A DNA stretch of 5,036 nt from NCBI GenBank assembly GCA_937891325.1, contig CALAFU010000117.1, forward strand, positions 1 through 5,036, given 5' to 3'. A model generated the notes under the pieces. That model was not told the DNA's origin and ran no database searches. It worked only from the letters and a program-made list of their open reading frames with translations. The position numbers and the translations under genes are program-made. Positions 1 through 5,036 of the stretch are shown in pieces (position 1 is the stretch's first letter; every line of letters starts with the position of its first letter). This stretch comes from an uncultured Candidatus Melainabacteria bacterium (GTDB lineage: Bacteria; Cyanobacteriota; Vampirovibrionia; Gastranaerophilales; Gastranaerophilaceae).

Positions 1-1
1 A

Positions 2-1603
2 ATTTTAACTGTAATTTCAAAGTTACAAACACTATCAGATGCATCAAAAGTTGATGAAATTATTGACGTATTAGAAGCTCAAGAAAACAAAAAAATGATT
101 CTTGACTTGTTAATGCGTGAATTCGTAAAAACAAAGGAAGACAAGGCTTTTATCATCAGCTACTTAATGCTTAAACTTTGCGAAAAAGAACAACTTGAAA
201 ACGCATTGTGGACTTCTTTAAAAAGCCCAATGGTAAGCGATTATAACAAGGCTTTAATCTTGAACTTACTAAGAGACATGGGCAATCAAGTTAATTACAA
301 CGACATTGACGAATATTTTGAATCCCCTGAAGATGTCATTGATAACGAAACTAAAGAGTTGTTGCACACTGCAATTATGAACCCTGAGGCTCAAATCGAC
401 TTTTTAGACTTCTTGGAAGCCTTGCCATACCAAGACAAAATGACTCTTGTTGAATCTTTAGGCGATGACTATTCAGAAGATGCGTTAGCAAACATTTTAA
501 TTCCTGTATTTTTACATGACCCAACTGCAAAAATTGCAAAAGTTGCGTTAGAAATTTTAAGCAAAACAAAATCACAACTTGCGCTTCATGCTCTTGAAGA
601 AGCTGCTCAATATGTTGAAGAAGATTTATTACCTCCTATCAAACGTGGAATTTCAGCCTTAAAATTGTCAGGAGTAAGAGAAGATAATTCACTAGAATTC
701 TACAAAGATGTTTTATCAGACTCTCGTCCTTACGAGTGTTACACAAGCTATCCAGACGGTCATGGCAACCAATCATTAATCTTTTCAAGAGAACGCGAAG
801 ACGAAAGTATTCAATTTGTAGCGGTTGTAACTAACGACAAATGGGGCATTGTAGATTGTTTCGGCTTCAATAGCATTACAAAAGATGAGTTTGAAAAAAT
901 CGTTGAACGTTTCTATGGCGACAACGAAAGCGTTTACATCAATCAAACAGTATTGAAAACATTACTTGTAAATGCTGAAAACACAGTTCACAAAAACGGT
1001 GAAATCGTTTCTTACGAATACATTTGCTGGAGAAACTTAACCGCAGATATAGCGCCTGAACCTGTTCCAATTGAGTTTATTATGGAAGACAAGTTCAAAA
1101 AAGATACATTATCACAAAATGATTTTGACAAAATTTGTCTATCAGACATCGCTCAAAAATGGTTCTTAGACACAGACTTTAGCGATGAATTTGCTGATTT
1201 CATGACAATTATTAACAAGGAATATAAAAAAGAAAATTATAATATAGACTTAGACCAAGCTATTGAAGATAACTTTGACGAATTATTCAACAAAAAAGAA
1301 CACAAGAGATGGACAAAACGTTTCTTGATGTCAGCTTATTTAAAATATCTTGCAAACGAAAAAGTTGAAGCTCAAAGATTGTATTCATTATACTTTGACG
1401 AAAAATTTACACACGAAATGCTTGTAAACATCGTTAGAAAAAGTATTTACGAATATTACATGGGCTTAAAGTTCAGAATTAAAGAGGCTTCTGAAACAAC
1501 AAATATCTTTGCAAGAAACAGAGAAGAAGTTAAAAGTGAATTTTCAATGGACGCTCTAAACCAAATTATTGGCGCAATTGAAGACAAATGGGTTAAAGAC
1601 TAA
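2..1603 (+). CDS. HEAT-like helical-repeat protein with an uncharacterised C-terminal region (5' partial)
   Basis: The reading frame is open from base 2, so the ATG at 95 is internal and the true start lies left of the window; 533 codons are visible. Numbering from the Met at 95, residues 1 to about 195 are strings of amphipathic helices with HEAT-like periodicity, for example the helix pair around 143-173 (DPTAKIAKVALEIL, then LALHALEEAAQYV). The upstream codons (SKVDEIIDVLEAQ) continue this pattern. Residues about 196-330 look like a separate alpha/beta region, with YPDGHGNQSLIFSRERED at 219-236 and a strand-rich stretch ending VTNDKWGIVDCFG at 245-257. Residues about 340-502 are helical and charged. 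No signal peptide, membrane span or catalytic motif is visible, so a cytoplasmic scaffold or binding protein is plausible, but this is inference. The stop overlaps the ruvX start by one base (TAATG), indicating co-translation. The function is unknown; the HEAT assignment rests on pattern, not a profile search. Confidence 0.8.
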   Translation: MLTVISKLQTLSDASKVDEIIDVLEAQENKKMILDLLMREFVKTKEDKAFIISYLMLKLCEKEQLENALWTSLKSPMVSDYNKALILNLLRDMGNQVNYNDIDEYFESPEDVIDNETKELLHTAIMNPEAQIDFLDFLEALPYQDKMTLVESLGDDYSEDALANILIPVFLHDPTAKIAKVALEILSKTKSQLALHALEEAAQYVEEDLLPPIKRGISALKLSGVREDNSLEFYKDVLSDSRPYECYTSYPDGHGNQSLIFSREREDESIQFVAVVTNDKWGIVDCFGFNSITKDEFEKIVERFYGDNESVYINQTVLKTLLVNAENTVHKNGEIVSYEYICWRNLTADIAPEPVPIEFIMEDKFKKDTLSQNDFDKICLSDIAQKWFLDTDFSDEFADFMTIINKEYKKENYNIDLDQAIEDNFDELFNKKEHKRWTKRFLMSAYLKYLANEKVEAQRLYSLYFDEKFTHEMLVNIVRKSIYEYYMGLKFRIKEASETTNIFARNREEVKSEFSMDALNQIIGAIEDKWVKD

Positions 1604-2010
1604 TGCACAAGATTATGGCTTTGGATATAGGCACAAAACGAATTGGAATAGCTCTTAGCGACTATCTGCATGTGCTTGCTAACCGCCATTCTTACATCTC
1701 ACGCACACCAGAAGAAACTGCAATTGAGCAAATAAAAAAAATAGCCAAAGACAACAATGTTCAAGAAATTGTAATTGGTGTACCATACAACATGGACGGA
1801 ACTCAAGGAAGTCAAGCGCAAGACTGCATTGATTTTTCAAAGAATTTTGAACAAGATTTTAAAATTCATCAAGAGGACGAACGCCTAACCTCTGACACCG
1901 CAGAAGAAAACTTAAGGCAACAAAAAGTTAATTTTCGCAAAGAAAAAGGGCTCGTTGATGTTGAAAGTGCTAGAATAATATTAGAACAATACTTATCAAA
2001 AATAAATTAA
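1603..2010 (+). CDS. ruvX: RuvX/YqgF family RNase H-fold nuclease (putative pre-16S rRNA 5'-end nuclease)
   Basis: The protein is 135 aa, close to the usual 135-150 aa for the family, and all family blocks are present. The first strand carries LDIGTKRIGIALSD at 7-20 with the catalytic Asp at D8. The glycine-rich block IVIGVPYNMDGTQG lies at 56-69, DERLTS at 92-97 supplies the second acid (E93), and the C-terminal helix has VDVESARIILEQYL at 118-131 with the third acid (D119). Family members have a RuvC-like fold; they were first proposed as Holliday-junction resolvases, and E. coli YqgF is implicated in maturing the 5' end of 16S rRNA in the cytoplasm. The ATG at 1603 is taken as the start because it overlaps the previous stop (TAATG). 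The Met codon at 1615 would also give a family-like N-terminus and cannot be excluded. Only a weak purine stretch precedes the start, so translational coupling is likely. It is followed 14 nt later by the DUF1292 gene, a pairing also seen in Firmicutes. Confidence 0.96.
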   Translation: MHKIMALDIGTKRIGIALSDYLHVLANRHSYISRTPEETAIEQIKKIAKDNNVQEIVIGVPYNMDGTQGSQAQDCIDFSKNFEQDFKIHQEDERLTSDTAEENLRQQKVNFRKEKGLVDVESARIILEQYLSKIN

Positions 2011-2017
2011 AGGAAGG
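2011..2017 (+). promoter_or_regulatory. Strong ribosome binding site for the DUF1292 gene
   Basis: AGGAAGG lies directly after the ruvX stop codon and 7 nt before the ATG at 2025. It is close to the anti-Shine-Dalgarno complement and is the strongest such site in the window. It fixes the start of the small gene and suggests that gene is translated at a high rate, independently of ruvX. Confidence 0.85.
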
Positions 2018-2024
2018 TTATAAA

Positions 2025-2282
2025 ATGGCAGAAAAAAGAATTATTGAAACCGTTGATGAAAACGGAAATAACATTAAATTTGAATTATTCGACATCATCG
2101 TATTTGAAGATCAAGAATACGCACTATTAACAAATCCAGAAATTGAAGATGACGAAAACATCGTTGTAATGAAACTTTTGAACGACGGCGAAGGCTACAC
2201 TCTTGAAACAATCGAAGATGATGACGAATTTGATAGAGTACAAGAATATATTGAATCAATCGAAGACGAAACTGAGGACTAA
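2025..2282 (+). CDS. DUF1292 family small acidic protein (YrzB-like)
   Basis: The protein is 85 aa and very acidic: about 30 Asp/Glu against 5 Lys/Arg. It follows the DUF1292 pattern. An N-terminal strand and turn (ETVDENGNNIKFE at 8-20) is followed by the hydrophobic strand LFDIIVFEDQEYALL at 21-35. Then come an acidic loop with NIVVMKLL at 45-52, a second acidic loop, and a final helix led by IEDDDEFDRVQEYI at 63-76. The family role is not established; Bacillus yrzB lies beside the ruvX homologue yrrK, and the same adjacency is seen here. The start is secured by the AGGAAGG site 7 nt upstream. The final codons contain the likely ribosome binding site of the next gene, and the stop overlaps that gene's ATG (TAATG). 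No signal peptide, metal-binding cluster or membrane span is visible, so it should be cytoplasmic. Confidence 0.9.
   Translation: MAEKRIIETVDENGNNIKFELFDIIVFEDQEYALLTNPEIEDDENIVVMKLLNDGEGYTLETIEDDDEFDRVQEYIESIEDETED
2274..2277 (+). promoter_or_regulatory. Ribosome binding site for the Clp_N gene, inside the DUF1292 coding end
   Basis: GAGG lies 4 nt before the ATG at 2282, within the last codons of the DUF1292 gene. The spacing is short, and the stop and start overlap, so re-initiation by ribosomes finishing DUF1292 probably contributes to translation of the next gene. Confidence 0.5.
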
Positions 2283-3643
2283 TGCTAGAAAAATTCACCG
2301 AAAAGGCAATTAACGTAGTTACTGAAGCACAAAATCAAGCAAAATTGATGCAAAATGTGTCAGTTCAGCCTGAACACTTTTTGTTAGCGCTTGTAAAATT
2401 AGCAAAAGGTATATCATTAAACGTTTTCAGAACTTACAAAGTGACCTTTGAAGATTTACAAAAAGTTGTTGACGAAAAATTACGTTTTGAAAAATCGGTG
2501 AGAATTGTTTCTACACCGCCATTTAGTACTGCAAGCAAGGATTTATTGAAAAAAGCGCTTGATATCGCTCAAAAATCAGGCAACCAAAATATCCTTTACG
2601 AACACATTTTTTTAGCAGTACTTAATGACAAAAACTCTTACATTCCGCGAATTTTGGAACGTTTCAATTTTGACGTTTACAAGACAAAGGACTTGATTTC
2701 TCGTTTAAGCCAAAAGAAAACAAAACGTCAACTTCATCCTGAAAGTGACGACAATTCAACAGGTTTACCTGATGAGTTGCTTCAAACTGACAATTTACTT
2801 TCTGGTAGCAAAGAGGTTTTTGATAGAGCGCTTTCTAAACTTTCTGCTTCAAACTACGAAATTTTAGGTACGGAGCAAATTTTATCTTCAATTTTAGAAG
2901 ATTCAAACACTGAATTGACACAAATTTTAAGCAATTTAGGCTTAACCTCTGATATTTTTGAACAAAAATTGAAAGAAATTACATCACGTAAAGATGAATT
3001 TGAAGGAAAACAAATTATCTTTACGCCAAATGCTTTTACAGCTATGAATTTGGCTATCGAAATGGCTAAAGAACTTGGCTCATCAGAAGTTACGCCAACA
3101 CACCTGCTTTTAGGCATTTTAAAATCTAAAAAAGGTATTGCTTATAACATTTTGAAGAATTTGAACTTATCAACCTCAACAGTTGAGCATGAAATTATAA
3201 AACCAATCGAAAAACAAATGCCTGAAACGCTTACAATTATGAAGTTAGCGAAAGAGGAAGCTCGCAGAATTGGTAGAAACACTGTTGGTACTGAAATGTT
3301 CTTGTTAGGTATCATCGCAGAAGGCTACGGCATTGGTTTTAGAGTACTTAACGAGCTTGAAGTTACCATAAAAGATGCACGACAAGCAGTTGAAGACATT
3401 GTAGGTTACGGTGATGAATATTTCGACCAAGAAATTACCTTCACACCTCGTGCTAAAAAAGTTCTTGAAACAGCATGGCAAATTGCTAAACGTCGCAACG
3501 AACCTAAAATTGAATCAGCACATCTTTTATACGCGATTACAACAGTTCCTGATTGCGTTGCAATGAAGGTGCTTGAACAACTTGGCGTTGACGTCGTTGA
3601 AATAAAACAAGGTATTATTTTAGAAAAGCAAAGAAGTGATTAG
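2282..3643 (+). CDS. Orphan Clp N-terminal domain protein with six Clp_N repeats and no ATPase
   Basis: The protein is 453 aa and is made almost wholly of Clp_N repeats, the N-terminal substrate/adaptor-binding module of ClpA/ClpC/ClpB. Approximate repeats are 1-70, 78-145, 174-236, 244-307, 313-376 and 385-448. The equivalent positions of the motif corresponding to ClpC GTEH(I/L)LLGLL are H32, H108, Q199, H274, M339 and H414. These are spaced 76, 91, 75, 65 and 75 residues apart, so the repeats pair into three double domains. The last pair is closest to ClpC, with LAKEEARRIGRNTVGTEMFL at 322-341 and ITFTPRAKKVLE at 385-396. A polar, acidic linker lies at about 146-173. No Walker A or B motif, arginine finger or ClpP-binding loop exists, so it cannot unfold proteins itself. 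By analogy with ATPase-free Clp_N proteins such as plant ClpT, it may act as an adaptor, decoy or scaffold for a Clp machine; this is inference. The ATG overlaps the DUF1292 stop, and the 3' end overlaps tilS by 8 nt. Confidence 0.9.
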   Translation: MLEKFTEKAINVVTEAQNQAKLMQNVSVQPEHFLLALVKLAKGISLNVFRTYKVTFEDLQKVVDEKLRFEKSVRIVSTPPFSTASKDLLKKALDIAQKSGNQNILYEHIFLAVLNDKNSYIPRILERFNFDVYKTKDLISRLSQKKTKRQLHPESDDNSTGLPDELLQTDNLLSGSKEVFDRALSKLSASNYEILGTEQILSSILEDSNTELTQILSNLGLTSDIFEQKLKEITSRKDEFEGKQIIFTPNAFTAMNLAIEMAKELGSSEVTPTHLLLGILKSKKGIAYNILKNLNLSTSTVEHEIIKPIEKQMPETLTIMKLAKEEARRIGRNTVGTEMFLLGIIAEGYGIGFRVLNELEVTIKDARQAVEDIVGYGDEYFDQEITFTPRAKKVLETAWQIAKRRNEPKIESAHLLYAITTVPDCVAMKVLEQLGVDVVEIKQGIILEKQRSD

Positions 3644-4961
3644 TCGTATTGAAAAATTTCTAAAAAGTTACAATCTTATCGCAGAAAATTCAGTTCTTGC
3701 GGTCGGATTTTCGGGCGGATACGACTCTATGGCGCTTTTAGATATTTTAAATAACCTGTCTAAAACTTATAACTTTAAACTTCTTGCTCTACATCTTAAC
3801 CACAATTGGAGGGGTGAAGAAAGTGAGCATGAGGCGCAAAATTGCGCGCAATTTTGCGCCCAAAAAGGCATTAAATTTTACACTGAAACTCTTGATGCAA
3901 ACGAAAAACACACCGAAACACGCGCAAGAGAACTTAGGTATGAATTTTTTAATCGTGCAATCGAAAAATTTGGCATAACTGCATTATTTACAGCACATAC
4001 AAAAAGTGACACAGCTGAAACTATTGTATATAGAATGATTAAAGGTACAGGTATCAAGGGTTTGCAAGGAATTGCACCTAAATTGGGTAAAATTTACCGT
4101 CCAATGCTTGATATTTCACGTGCTGAAATTGAAGAATATTGCAAAACTCTAGGGCTAAGTCCAAATTTTGACAGTTCAAATAACAACAACGATTACGCCC
4201 GAAACTTTATAAGAAATGAGGTTTTGCCAAAGTTTAAACAAATAAATTCAAACTATGAAGAAGCTCTAAATTCGTTATCAATTCTAGCTTTTGAAGAAGA
4301 ACAGATTATAAAAGAATACATAAAATCATTAAATTTGTATGAAAACGACAAAATTTTATCGCAAAAGTTTAAAAATTTGTCAGCCCAAATGCAAAAAAGA
4401 ATTGTGTATGAAATCTATGTAAAATATGATTTTGAATACACGCAAGAGCGAATTTTAAACACATTAAAATTTATAAATGAAAATATCACATCAAAAAGTG
4501 GCAAAAAATGTTCAATAGACGCGACTCATTGGCTTTTTGTGAGTGAAAAATATATTGAAGTATTAACTAATCAAATTAAAAATGAAAAGGTCTTAAAAAT
4601 CACCACAGAAGGCTCTTACAAATTTGGAGATTATGTGTTTTCTATCGAAAAATGTACAGAAAAAATTAAGAATTATCCAAAAGATTCTGATTTTAAAGCA
4701 TACATTGAATTAAAATCGCCGATTGATTTTGAACTTAGAACCCGCAGAGATGGCGATAGAATTACTCCACTTGGTTCTAAAGGCGAAATGAAATTAAAAA
4801 AATATTTAATCTCAAAAAATATTCCGCAACACGAAAAAGACAAAATTATTTTACTTTGTAAAGAAGGCAAAATCCTTTGGGTAAGCGGTTATGGACTAAG
4901 TGAAGATTTAAAAGTTGTCAACAATTGCACGCATGTGCTAACATTAAAGAAAATAAGTTAG
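3636..4961 (+). CDS. tilS: tRNA(Ile)-lysidine synthase
   Basis: TilS uses ATP and lysine to convert C34 of tRNA-Ile(CAU) to lysidine, so that the tRNA reads AUA and is charged with isoleucine. The 441-aa length is within the family range for the multi-domain form. The PP-loop is SGGYDS at 26-31. HLNHNWRGEES at 53-63 matches the HxNHxxRG block, TAHTKSDTAET at 119-129 is the second conserved block, and YRPMLDISRAEIEEY at 154-168 and DSSN...RNFIR at 179-193 are also typical. The C-terminal TilS_C domain is at about 365-436 (RTRRDGDRITPLG at 368-380, LSEDLKV at 421-427). The start is GTG at 3636: it is the only standard start codon between the in-frame TAG at 3621 and the PP-loop. It overlaps the Clp_N gene by 8 nt, with no clear Shine-Dalgarno, so translation is probably coupled. 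S124 sits where many homologues have the first Asp of the DD pair; D125 is retained. A perfect palindrome lies inside codons 66-75. Confidence 0.97.
   Translation: MISRIEKFLKSYNLIAENSVLAVGFSGGYDSMALLDILNNLSKTYNFKLLALHLNHNWRGEESEHEAQNCAQFCAQKGIKFYTETLDANEKHTETRARELRYEFFNRAIEKFGITALFTAHTKSDTAETIVYRMIKGTGIKGLQGIAPKLGKIYRPMLDISRAEIEEYCKTLGLSPNFDSSNNNNDYARNFIRNEVLPKFKQINSNYEEALNSLSILAFEEEQIIKEYIKSLNLYENDKILSQKFKNLSAQMQKRIVYEIYVKYDFEYTQERILNTLKFINENITSKSGKKCSIDATHWLFVSEKYIEVLTNQIKNEKVLKITTEGSYKFGDYVFSIEKCTEKIKNYPKDSDFKAYIELKSPIDFELRTRRDGDRITPLGSKGEMKLKKYLISKNIPQHEKDKIILLCKEGKILWVSGYGLSEDLKVVNNCTHVLTLKKIS
3833..3860. repeat. Perfect 28-bp palindrome within tilS
   Basis: The two half-sites are GGCGCAAAATTGCG and its exact reverse complement, with no spacer; symmetry ends at both flanks (A at 3832, C at 3861). 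In RNA it could form a 12-bp stem (GGCGCAAAATTG with CAATTTTGCGCC) closed by a CGCG loop. It encodes A67 to A75 of TilS (AQNCAQFCA). Comparison with the remembered family pattern suggests no extra residues are present here, so it seems to have arisen by substitution or codon choice rather than insertion. It is noticeably more GCGC-rich than the surrounding AT-rich gene. Its function, if any, is unknown. Confidence 0.97.
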
Positions 4962-4965
4962 GTGG
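4960..4965 (+). promoter_or_regulatory. Ribosome binding site for hpt
   Basis: AGGTGG overlaps the last two bases of the tilS stop codon and stands 6 nt before the ATG at 4972. It supports that ATG over the second in-frame ATG at 4981, which would be 15 nt away. Confidence 0.75.
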
Positions 4966-4971
4966 TAAATT

Positions 4972-5036
4972 ATGATAAAAATGATAACAGAAAGCGATTT
5001 AAAAGTTTTAATTCCAGAAGACGAACTTCAACACAA
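4972..5036 (+). CDS. hpt: Probable hypoxanthine (guanine) phosphoribosyltransferase, N-terminus only (3' partial)
   Basis: Only 21 codons plus two bases lie in the window, reading MIKMITESDLKVLIPEDELQ and then H. The stretch DLKVLIPEDELQ resembles the N-terminal strand and helix start of bacterial Hpt proteins (Bacillus type: DIEKVLISEEEIQ), and tilS followed by hpt is a widely conserved gene order in Firmicutes. Hpt transfers phosphoribose from PRPP to hypoxanthine or guanine in cytoplasmic purine salvage. The PRPP-binding and catalytic residues lie beyond the window, so the call rests on a short match plus context. The gene starts 10 nt after tilS with its own AGGTGG site, so it is likely co-transcribed. 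In many genomes ftsH follows next, but that cannot be seen here. Confidence 0.75.
   Translation, partial: MIKMITESDLKVLIPEDELQH

Larger units (their letters stand above)
1..5036 (+). other. Single co-directional gene cluster, probable operon
   Basis: Six genes run on the same strand with junctions of -1, +14, -1, -8 and +10 nt. No hairpin followed by a T-run and no gap able to hold a promoter exists between them. Transcription as one unit from a promoter left of the window is the simplest reading. Internal promoters hidden in coding sequence cannot be excluded. Confidence 0.75.

Noticed and set aside
2854..3117. 87-aa open frame on the minus strand inside the Clp_N gene
   Set aside because: It lies wholly within a well-supported gene, its translation shows no family pattern, and it has no convincing ribosome binding site. 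The same applies to the minus-strand frames at 375-575, 2095-2298 and 4673-4870.
2282..3643. Broken or truncated clpC/clpB gene
   Set aside because: The frame is intact, has a proper stop overlapping tilS, and contains six Clp_N repeats rather than one pair followed by a damaged ATPase. No remnant of Walker motifs is seen downstream.
3833..3860. Rho-independent terminator
   Set aside because: The palindrome can form a hairpin, but it is followed by CAAAAAGGC rather than a T-run in the sense direction, and it lies in the middle of an intact gene.
3784..3978. 64-aa plus-strand frame in another phase inside tilS
   Set aside because: It overlaps the conserved HxNHxxRG and following region of TilS, which clearly uses the other frame, and it has a basic, low-complexity translation.
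4927..4938. Short inverted repeat GCAC-GCAT-GTGC near the tilS end
   Set aside because: A 4-bp stem is expected by chance and has no T-run after it.
4955..4975. Terminator or promoter between tilS and hpt
   Set aside because: Only 10 nt separate the genes and they are taken up by the ribosome binding site; no hairpin or room for a promoter exists.
1..5036. CRISPR array, tRNA/rRNA gene, insertion sequence or defence system
   Set aside because: No regularly spaced repeats, no cloverleaf or rRNA-like stretch, and no transposase or nuclease-effector motif is visible; coding sequence covers nearly every base.

Overview
The window is an AT-rich, densely packed bacterial chromosome segment in which every gene reads left to right. 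It holds four complete genes and two genes cut by the window edges. The order is: a HEAT-like helical-repeat protein of unknown function (5' end outside the window), ruvX/yqgF, a small acidic DUF1292 protein, an ATPase-less protein built from six Clp N-terminal repeats, tilS, and the first 21 codons of a probable hpt.

The genes touch or overlap at almost every junction. There are TAATG stop/start overlaps at 1601-1605 and 2280-2284, an 8-nt overlap at 3636-3643, and gaps of only 14 and 10 nt elsewhere. No stretch longer than 14 nt is non-coding, and I see no internal terminator or promoter. The simplest reading is one operon whose promoter lies left of the window and whose end lies right of it.

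Functionally this is a housekeeping cluster. RuvX is implicated in 16S rRNA 5'-end maturation, and TilS makes the lysidine in tRNA-Ile(CAU) needed to read AUA codons. Hpt salvages hypoxanthine/guanine, and the Clp_N protein probably touches Clp-dependent proteolysis. The HEAT-like and DUF1292 proteins have no established role. The ruvX-DUF1292 pair and the tilS-hpt pair are each familiar from Firmicutes, where they normally sit at separate loci. Here they are joined through the Clp_N gene.

The low GC, strong Shine-Dalgarno sites (AGGAAGG, AGGTGG) and gene content fit either a low-GC Firmicute (clostridial type) or a non-photosynthetic relative of Cyanobacteria (Melainabacteria/Gastranaerophilales type). 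I lean weakly to the latter from general impression, but the sequence does not settle it.

The most notable items are the six-repeat orphan Clp_N protein, a perfect 28-bp palindrome inside the tilS coding sequence, and the uncharacterised C-terminal region of the HEAT-like protein. I found no mobile element, CRISPR array, RNA gene or obvious defence system.
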